Below, one piece after another: positions 58,408 through 64,000 of a DNA stretch of 64,000 bases. How positions within the stretch are numbered: the stretch's first letter is position 1; every line of letters starts with the position of its first letter. Source of the DNA: VXNE01 sp965203615 (GTDB lineage: Bacteria > Pseudomonadota > Gammaproteobacteria > Pseudomonadales > Azotimanducaceae); assembly GCA_965203615.1 (NCBI GenBank), contig OZ241900.1, positions 2,356,001 through 2,420,000 on the forward strand. The letters run 5' to 3'. Under the pieces are notes generated by a model. The model saw only the letters and a program-made list of their open reading frames with translations. It was not told the DNA's origin and did no database searches. The position numbers and the translations under genes were made by a program.

Positions 58408-58956
58408 ATGACGACAAAAAAGATGGAATCACTGATACGGTCAATCCTCAACCTCGAGCGATGTGTGAGGGCCTACCTTGCCGTCGCGGGCGGGTATATC
58501 TCGTTGCTGGTGCTGCGACTTCTGCTCGGTTACGAGTATTTCGAGAGCGGCGCCGCGAAATTCGGCGGCAGCAACTGGTTCGGGCGGCTCGATTTTCCGT
58601 TCCCCTTCTCCTTGATGTCCGCGGATGTGAACTGGTTCATGGCGACGTGGTTCGAACTGATCGGCGCCGTGCTGCTGATCGTCGGCTTCGCGACCCGGTA
58701 CGTGTCCCTGTGCCTCATCGTCGTGACGCTGGTCGCCATCTACGCGGCGCACCTGCCAACCGACGGATTCGGTTCGCTCTCCGATCTGTTCGATGGCTAC
58801 CGGATCTCGCGCGAGTGCGAGGACGGCGTCTGCACCGGCAACTACAAGCTGCCCGTGATCTTCATCATCATGTTCATTCCGTTGGCGCTTTCGGGAGGCG
58901 GGAAACTGTCCGTCGATCACTGGTTGTGCGGTCGTTTCAGGTCTTCTGACCCCTGA
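58408..58956 (+). CDS. DoxX-like/HvfX family membrane protein
   Basis: The 182-residue protein has four predicted membrane helices: ISLLVLRLLLGYEYFESGAAKF, the MATWFELIGAVLLIVGFATR and VSLCLIVVTLVAIYAA pair, and LPVIFIIMFIPLALSGGGKLSVDHWL. The GYEYFESGAAKF and DHW parts are DoxX motifs. DoxX-type proteins serve in redox or copper-related membrane functions. Starts at ATG 58408, a few nt after a GTG alternative. Function here is unknown. Confidence 0.78.
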   Translation: MTTKKMESLIRSILNLERCVRAYLAVAGGYISLLVLRLLLGYEYFESGAAKFGGSNWFGRLDFPFPFSLMSADVNWFMATWFELIGAVLLIVGFATRYVSLCLIVVTLVAIYAAHLPTDGFGSLSDLFDGYRISRECEDGVCTGNYKLPVIFIIMFIPLALSGGGKLSVDHWLCGRFRSSDP

Positions 58957-58982
58957 TCCCGCACTAGGAAAGCGCGGACTGA

Positions 58983-59885
58983 TCAGGCTGCTTCGGGCAG
59001 TTCCCTCAGCGTTTTCGCCAACAGCCGGAAGTCGTCGGTTCGCAGCGATGTCGGTCGCCATGCCAACCCGATGTCGCGGGAAGCGGGCGCCGCGAGTCTT
59101 GACAGCGAGATGCCGGTTCCCTGGATGACGTTGGCGTCCACCGCGAGCCGCGGTATGAGGGTGACGCCGATGCCCGCCGCCACCATGTGCACCAGCGTGT
59201 GCAGGCTGCTGGCCTCGAACTGCGCGCGCGCCCTGGTGTCGCCCACACCGCAGGCATCGAGGGTGTGGCCTCTGAGGCAGTGGCCTTCCGCCAGCAGCAT
59301 GAGCTGCTCTCCGGCAAGCGCTTCGAGGGAAACCTCATCGGCGTTCGCGAGGGCATGGCTGCGGTGGCAGGCGAACATGAACTCGTCCTTGAGGATGACG
59401 TCGATGTTGAGGTCTTCTGTCTCGTAGGGCAGTGCGATCAGGGCGGCGTCCAGCTCCCCCTCTTCCAGTCGGGCGAGTAACGGGGCGGTTTGCTCTTCCC
59501 GGAGGAAGATCGTCAACTCCGGGAACCGGTCCCTCAGCACCGGCAGGACCCGCGGCAGGAGGAACGGGCCGATGGTCGGGATCACGCCGAGGCGCATCTC
59601 CCCAGTCATTGGAGAACGGCCGGCCCGGGCCATCTCCATGACCTCTTCGGCGTCGCGCAGGATCGCCCTCGCCCGCTCGGCGATCTGCATGCCGACGCGG
59701 GTGATCAGCACGTGTCGGTTCGAACGCTCCGCGATCGGAATCCCGAGCACGGACTCGAGATCGCGAATGCCCGCGCTGAGTGTCGATTGGGTGATGTAGC
59801 ACCGCTCCGCCGCCCGGCGAAAATGCTGCGTGTCCGCCAGCGCGACCAGGTACTGGAGCTGTTTCATCGTGGGTAGACGTTTCAT
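58983..59885 (-). CDS. oxyR: LysR-type hydrogen peroxide-inducible regulator OxyR
   Basis: The 300-residue protein has an N-terminal winged helix (YLVALADTQHFRRAAERCYITQSTLSAGIRDLE) and a periplasmic-binding-like effector domain. Cys203 and Cys212 lie in LAEGHCLRGHTLDAC, matching the redox pair C199/C208 of E. coli OxyR, which forms a disulfide on peroxide. It is divergent from katG across a 178-nt space holding a palindrome. Alternative start ATG six codons in is possible. Confidence 0.93.
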   Translation of the reverse strand: MKRLPTMKQLQYLVALADTQHFRRAAERCYITQSTLSAGIRDLESVLGIPIAERSNRHVLITRVGMQIAERARAILRDAEEVMEMARAGRSPMTGEMRLGVIPTIGPFLLPRVLPVLRDRFPELTIFLREEQTAPLLARLEEGELDAALIALPYETEDLNIDVILKDEFMFACHRSHALANADEVSLEALAGEQLMLLAEGHCLRGHTLDACGVGDTRARAQFEASSLHTLVHMVAAGIGVTLIPRLAVDANVIQGTGISLSRLAAPASRDIGLAWRPTSLRTDDFRLLAKTLRELPEAA

Positions 59886-59915
59886 TCGCGGCTCGGGTGT
59901 CGGTATTCGTAAAAT

Positions 59916-59942
59916 ACGATTATTGCATTCAGTAATAATCGT
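59916..59942. promoter_or_regulatory. 27-bp palindrome, candidate OxyR operator
   Basis: ACGATTATT-9 nt-AATAATCGT is a perfect 9-bp inverted repeat between oxyR and katG, about 30 bp from the oxyR start. The position, divergent neighbours and length are typical of LysR-type autoregulated operators. The bases do not match the E. coli ATAG-n7-CTAT spacing exactly. Confidence 0.6.
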
Positions 59943-60000
59943 TGTACGCGAAGGTATCAAAATCCTACGCTCGCACCAACGGTCGGATATTTTGTCTTAA

Positions 60001-60030
60001 GTACTGCCATGCTTGGTGGTGAGGCAGTAC
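60001..60030 (+). other. Hairpin in the katG leader
   Basis: GTACTGCC and GGCAGTAC form a perfect 8-bp stem around 14 nt, about 35 nt before the katG ATG and just upstream of its GGAAGGAG ribosome binding region. It could affect mRNA stability or translation, or be a second regulator site. Confidence 0.45.
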
Positions 60031-60063
60031 ACGACACGACAGGGACACTGGAAGGAGTCAAAC

Positions 60064-62250
60064 ATGAGCGAGAGCAAGTGCCCGGTGACGGGCGGAATAG
60101 GCAACACCGCCGCGCGCGGCGGCACCGAGAACCTGGACTGGTGGCCGCGCCAGTTGAGACTGGACGTGCTGCACCAGCAGTCTGACCTGTCCAATCCGAT
60201 GGACGAGGATTTCGACTACGCCGAAGCGTTCAAGAGCATCGACTACGGTGCCCTGAAGCAGGACATCTACGACGTGATGACCACGTCGCAGGACTGGTGG
60301 CCGGCCGACTACGGTCACTACGGTCCGCTCTTCATCCGCATGGCGTGGCACAGCGCCGGCACCTACCGGGTCGGCGATGGCCGTGGCGGCGGCGGGACGG
60401 GCAACCAGCGTTTCGCACCCGTCAATAGCTGGCCGGACAACGCCAACCTCGACAAGGCCCGCATGCTGCTCTGGCCGGTGAAGCAGAAGTACGGCAGGAA
60501 GATCTCCTGGGCCGACCTCATGATCCTGGCGGGCAACTGCGCCCTGGAGTCGATGGGGTTCAAGACCTTCGGTTTCGGCGGCGGACGCGACGACATCTGG
60601 GAGCCGGAAGCCGACATCTATTGGGGTTCGGAGAACGAATGGCTCGGTGACAACCGCTACACCGGTGACCGGGACCTCGAAGTGCCTCTCGGTGCCGTGC
60701 AGATGGGCCTGATTTACGTGAATCCGCAAGGCCCCAACGCCGTTCCGGACCCGGTCGCTTCGGGCCGCGACATTCGCGAGACCTTCGCCCGCATGGCAAT
60801 GAACGACGAGGAAACCGTCGCGCTCGTCGCCGGCGGACATACTTTCGGCAAGTGCCACGGCGCGGGCGACGACGCGCTCGTTGGCCCGGAGCCCGAGGCC
60901 GCCGACATCACCGAGCAGAGCCTGGGCTGGAAGAGCAGCTTCCAGACGGGCAATGGCTCGGCCACGATCACGAGCGGCATCGAAGGCGCCTGGACCGCCA
61001 ACCCCGTGAAATGGGACAACGGCTACTTCGATGTCCTGTTCGGCTACGAGTGGGAGTGCGTGAAGAGTCCCGCCGGGGCGTTCCAGTGGGTGCCCGAGGA
61101 CGGCGCCGGCTCGGACCTGGTGCCGGACGCGCACGATTCGTCCAAGCGGCATGCGCCGATCATGACCACGGCGGACATGGCCATGCGGATGGATCCCATC
61201 TATGAGCCCATCTCCAGGCGATTCCACGAGAACCCGGACGAGTTGGCCGACGCCTTCGCGCGGGCATGGTTCAAGATGACGCACCGCGACATGGGTCCCC
61301 GAGCGCGCTACCTGGGTCCGGAAGTCCCGGACGAGGCGCTCATCTGGCAAGACCCCGTCCCGGCGGCCGACCATCCGCTGGTCGACGGCGGGGACATCGC
61401 CGCCCTCAAGGCGAAGATCCTGGGTTCGGGCCTCTCCGTTTCCCAACTGGTCTCGGCCGCCTGGGCTTCGGCATCGACTTTCCGCGGCTCCGACCTGCGC
61501 GGCGGGGCGAACGGTGCGCGCGTCCGGCTCGAGCCGCAGAAGGACTGGGAAGTCAACCAGCCGGCACAGTTGGCCAACGTGCTGTCGACCCTCGAGGGGA
61601 TACAGGCGGAGTTCAACGGCTCGGCATCGGGCGGCAAGCAGGTTTCGCTCGCCGACCTGATCGTCCTGGGCGGATGCGCCGCCATCGAGCAGGCCGCGAG
61701 CAACGCCGGGCACGACGTGGCGGTTCCGTTCACGCCGGGCCGCACGGATGCCTCGCAGGAGCAGACGGACGTTGCGTCCTTCTCCCCGCTTGAGCCGAAC
61801 GCTGACGGGTTCCGCAACTACCAGAACGGCCAGAACGGCATGTTGACGGAAGAGATGCTCATCGACCGGGCGCAACTGCTGACGCTCACGGCGCCCGAGA
61901 TGACCGCACTCGTCGGCGGCATGCGCGTGCTCAACACCAACTCGGATCAGTCCGGGCATGGCGTCTTCACCGACCGGCCGGAGTCGCTCACGAACGACTT
62001 CTTCGTCAACCTGCTCGACATGGGCACGGAGTGGAGCACCGCCGCCGGGGACGTGTTCGAGGGACGTGATCGCGGTACCGGCGACCTCAAGTGGACCGCC
62101 ACCCGCGCGGATCTGATCTTCGGGTCGAACTCCCAGCTACGCGGACTCGCGGAAGTCTACGGATGTGGGGACTCAGAAGAGAAGTTCGTGCAGGACTTCG
62201 TGGCCGCCTGGGACAAGGTGATGAACCTCGACCGGTTCGACGTCGCGTGA
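60064..62250 (+). CDS. katG: Catalase-peroxidase
   Basis: The 728-residue enzyme has the distal site FIRMAWHSAGTYR (Arg92, Trp95, His96), a Tyr in GLIYVNPQGPNA and a Met in ETFARMAMNDEETVALVAGGHTFGK that complete the Met-Tyr-Trp adduct, and the proximal His in GGHTFGK. It has both domains of normal KatG length. It destroys H2O2 with catalase and peroxidase activity. GGAAGGAG precedes the ATG. It is divergent from oxyR and very probably induced by it. Confidence 0.96.
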   Translation: MSESKCPVTGGIGNTAARGGTENLDWWPRQLRLDVLHQQSDLSNPMDEDFDYAEAFKSIDYGALKQDIYDVMTTSQDWWPADYGHYGPLFIRMAWHSAGTYRVGDGRGGGGTGNQRFAPVNSWPDNANLDKARMLLWPVKQKYGRKISWADLMILAGNCALESMGFKTFGFGGGRDDIWEPEADIYWGSENEWLGDNRYTGDRDLEVPLGAVQMGLIYVNPQGPNAVPDPVASGRDIRETFARMAMNDEETVALVAGGHTFGKCHGAGDDALVGPEPEAADITEQSLGWKSSFQTGNGSATITSGIEGAWTANPVKWDNGYFDVLFGYEWECVKSPAGAFQWVPEDGAGSDLVPDAHDSSKRHAPIMTTADMAMRMDPIYEPISRRFHENPDELADAFARAWFKMTHRDMGPRARYLGPEVPDEALIWQDPVPAADHPLVDGGDIAALKAKILGSGLSVSQLVSAAWASASTFRGSDLRGGANGARVRLEPQKDWEVNQPAQLANVLSTLEGIQAEFNGSASGGKQVSLADLIVLGGCAAIEQAASNAGHDVAVPFTPGRTDASQEQTDVASFSPLEPNADGFRNYQNGQNGMLTEEMLIDRAQLLTLTAPEMTALVGGMRVLNTNSDQSGHGVFTDRPESLTNDFFVNLLDMGTEWSTAAGDVFEGRDRGTGDLKWTATRADLIFGSNSQLRGLAEVYGCGDSEEKFVQDFVAAWDKVMNLDRFDVA

Positions 62251-62258
62251 TGTTGTGA

Positions 62259-62294
62259 GAAAGGTTCTCGCGGGGTTTCCAGCGAGGACCTTTC
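62259..62294 (+). terminator. Hairpin after katG
   Basis: GAAAGGTTCTCGC and GCGAGGACCTTTC form a 13-bp stem with one G-U pair around a 10-nt loop, 9 nt after the katG stop. No T-run follows, so it may stabilise the mRNA or work with Rho. Confidence 0.5.
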
Positions 62295-62390
62295 GCAACT
62301 CCCGGCCGTTGCGGGTCTGTAGCGTCCTTGGTCGAGGTCCCGCTCGGGCATAGCCGCGCGTCCCTGAAGAACTTCGATTAACCTCGTGTC

Positions 62391-63569
62391 ATGAATCGAT
62401 ACGACACGGACGTGCGGCACGTCGGCACGGACATTGAAGGCTGGGACGCGAACCCCGAGCACCGCACCGGAACCGCCGGGGACCTCGCGACGGCAGAGTG
62501 GCTGGCGGATTCGATTCGCGCCGCCGGCGCGGAACCGACGCTCGACCTGTTTCCTTTCCGCCGCCGTGCGCTGCACGAGTGTGCGGTGGAGGTCGACGGT
62601 CGCCGGGCCGAAGGCGTGCCCCTTTTCGATGGCGGCCTGACGGACGAAGCGGGCATCACCTGTCCGCTGACACGGCTCGACGGTACCGGTCGAGGAATTG
62701 CCGTCACGACGTCCAGCCCCGGCGCAACCTCAACGGCGCTTTCGGCCGCACGGCGCGATTCGTTTCGCGCGGTAGTGGTCGGGTCCGCGCCTCCCGAGGG
62801 CGTTCCGGGACTCACGCTGATGAACGCCCCGCAGTACGCGCAACCATACGGACCGCCGGTGCTGCAGGTCGCGACCGAAGAGATGGGCTGGCTGGATGCC
62901 GCCGCCGAGGCCGGATCGTCGGCGCGTCTTGTCGCCCACGCGACGATCGAGGACACCGAAGCCTGCAACGTTGTCACGCGAATTCAGGGCCGGGACGCCT
63001 CTGCTCCGCCGCTCGTCATCATGACCCCGCGCAGTTCCTGGTGGACATCCACCGCCGAGCGCGGAGGCGGGATCGCCGCGTGGCTCGCATGCATCCGGCA
63101 CTTCGCGAGAGACCCGGGCCGCTCGGACGTGCTCTTCACGGCGAACACGGGTCACGAACTCGGCCACGTTGGCCTGGCGCACTTCATGGCGGCGCATCCG
63201 AAGCTCGGCAGGCAAGCGCGCGCCTGGATTCACCTTGGCGCAAACTTCGCCGCCGCCGACTGCCAACTTGCGGGAGCGACGCTGGCCAGCGGTGTTCGGT
63301 ACCAGGCTTCCCCCGATCTGTTCGACAGGGGTCTTAAGACGTTGACGTCGTTCGGCATTTCACCCCGGGAAATCACGCCGGTCGATGTCCGTCCAGCGGG
63401 AGAGGCGATGAACGTGTTCGACGCCGGCGGGAGGTACATCTCGCTGCTGGGCAAGAATCCCTGGTTCCACCACCCGGACGACCGCTGGCCGAAAACGATC
63501 GACCTCGAGAAGATCGAAACGATCTGCCGCGCCGTACTGCACATCGCGCGCACCCTTGCGGATGCTTGA
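62391..63569 (+). CDS. M28-like metallopeptidase family protein
   Basis: The 392-residue protein has an M28 aminopeptidase outline: NVVTRIQGRDASAPPLVIMTPRSSWW, GGGIAAWLACIRHFARDP, DVLFTANTGHELGHVGLAHFM (Glu ligands) and NPWFHHPDDRWPKTIDLEKI with the last His ligand. The family cleaves peptide or amide bonds of small substrates with two zinc ions. No signal peptide is seen. The stop overlaps the RluA-type gene by 8 nt. Confidence 0.8.
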   Translation: MNRYDTDVRHVGTDIEGWDANPEHRTGTAGDLATAEWLADSIRAAGAEPTLDLFPFRRRALHECAVEVDGRRAEGVPLFDGGLTDEAGITCPLTRLDGTGRGIAVTTSSPGATSTALSAARRDSFRAVVVGSAPPEGVPGLTLMNAPQYAQPYGPPVLQVATEEMGWLDAAAEAGSSARLVAHATIEDTEACNVVTRIQGRDASAPPLVIMTPRSSWWTSTAERGGGIAAWLACIRHFARDPGRSDVLFTANTGHELGHVGLAHFMAAHPKLGRQARAWIHLGANFAAADCQLAGATLASGVRYQASPDLFDRGLKTLTSFGISPREITPVDVRPAGEAMNVFDAGGRYISLLGKNPWFHHPDDRWPKTIDLEKIETICRAVLHIARTLADA

Positions 63570-64000
63570 CGTCGTCTTCGATGACGGCAGCTTGCTGGTC
63601 ATCAACAAGCCGAGCGGGGTTTCCGTGCTGGATGATCGGACTGGGGCACCGTGCCTGCTTCCAGAGCTCAAGGCCGCGTATTCCCGCCCGCGCCTCGTGC
63701 ACCGACTGGACAAGGGCACGAGCGGCGTCATGCTCGTCGCCCTGGACCGGCGCACGCAGCGAGACCTCACCCGCGCCTTCAACGCGCGCACCATACGCAA
63801 GCACTATGTCGCAGTCGTTTGTGGGCACCTGCCGGCAGGGCGCACCCTCACCATAGACCTGCCGCTCAAACAGGGTCGAAAGAGCCGCTATCGCGTGGCG
63901 GGATTGCGCGAGGAAGTCCGACCGACGCGCGAAGGATGGACGATCGACGCCGAGGGCGGCCATGCGAGCAGGACCCGCGTCCGGACGATTGCCAGGGGAG
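63562..64000 (+). CDS. RluA-family pseudouridine synthase (partial, runs off the window)
   Basis: The visible 146 residues start MLDVVFDDGSLLVINKPSGV and contain RLVHRLDKGTSGVMLVALD, the RluA catalytic motif with the essential Asp, and RKHYVAVVCGHLPAGR. It isomerises uridine in rRNA or tRNA. The exact target (RluA, C or D) cannot be told from this part. The ATG overlaps the upstream stop, so it is coupled. Confidence 0.9.
   Translation, partial: MLDVVFDDGSLLVINKPSGVSVLDDRTGAPCLLPELKAAYSRPRLVHRLDKGTSGVMLVALDRRTQRDLTRAFNARTIRKHYVAVVCGHLPAGRTLTIDLPLKQGRKSRYRVAGLREEVRPTREGWTIDAEGGHASRTRVRTIARG

Noticed and set aside
60058..61959. 633-residue open frame antisense to katG
   Set aside because: It is a shadow of katG; no motif or start site.

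Overview
The window is a GC-rich, gene-dense stretch of a gammaproteobacterial-type chromosome. The evidence is its housekeeping content and order: tolC diverges from a yqiB-cpdA-parE run as in E. coli, and there are argG, RNase T, waaA (hence LPS), a PhoP/PhoQ-like pair, oxyR/katG, TonB-dependent uptake and NrdR-boxed nrdAB. The accessory load (four luciferase-like flavin monooxygenases, two Gfo/Idh/MocA paralogues, two PhyH-type dioxygenases, a CaiB-type CoA transferase, a sulfatase, a split nitrile hydratase) resembles uncultivated marine or host-associated lineages. That assignment is inference.

Layout. 1-5.8 kb: parE start, cpdA, yqiB, tolC, a flavin oxidoreductase and waaA. 5.8-13.1 kb: Gfo/Idh, flavin oxidoreductase, CoA transferase, then a MacA/MacB-like export operon whose adaptor carries an unusual glycine-rich plus helical insertion. 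13.2-19.8 kb: catabolic enzymes, a lipoprotein, tRNA-Asn, a toxin-antitoxin locus whose toxin is split by a short dispersed repeat, Nudix, MBL-fold hydrolase and a second Gfo/Idh. 19.9-28.5 kb: three-gene nitrile hydratase, PhyH, amidohydrolase, HpcH aldolase, a GHKL/MORC-like ATPase, another flavin oxidoreductase and a second PhyH, with a 116-bp palindromic repeat between the last two.

28.9-31.7 kb is the most foreign-looking part: three minus-strand genes (a small membrane protein; a protein with three IF2_N-like modules, an XRE-type HTH and a zinc ribbon; a YaaW/UPF0174 homologue that also ends in a zinc ribbon) behind a good sigma-70 promoter in an AT-rich patch. I recognise no described system with this composition.

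32-37 kb: sulfatase, argG, rnt, a hypothetical gene and an exported isoaspartyl methyltransferase. 37-42.7 kb: class I ribonucleotide reductase; nrdA carries a 377-residue intein with a LAGLIDADG endonuclease, and the C-extein begins with Gly instead of Cys/Ser/Thr. 42.7-48.4 kb: TonB receptor, NupC transporter, alpha/beta hydrolase, copies of the 116-bp repeat and a double CDGSH protein. 48.4-58.9 kb: DUF349 protein, exported thioredoxin-like protein, two-component system, glycine-zipper protein, a decayed M16 peptidase, glycerate kinase and DoxX. 59-64 kb: oxyR divergent from katG with a palindromic operator candidate, an M28-like peptidase and the start of an RluA-type pseudouridine synthase.

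All functions are read from sequence patterns by eye; no database search was run.
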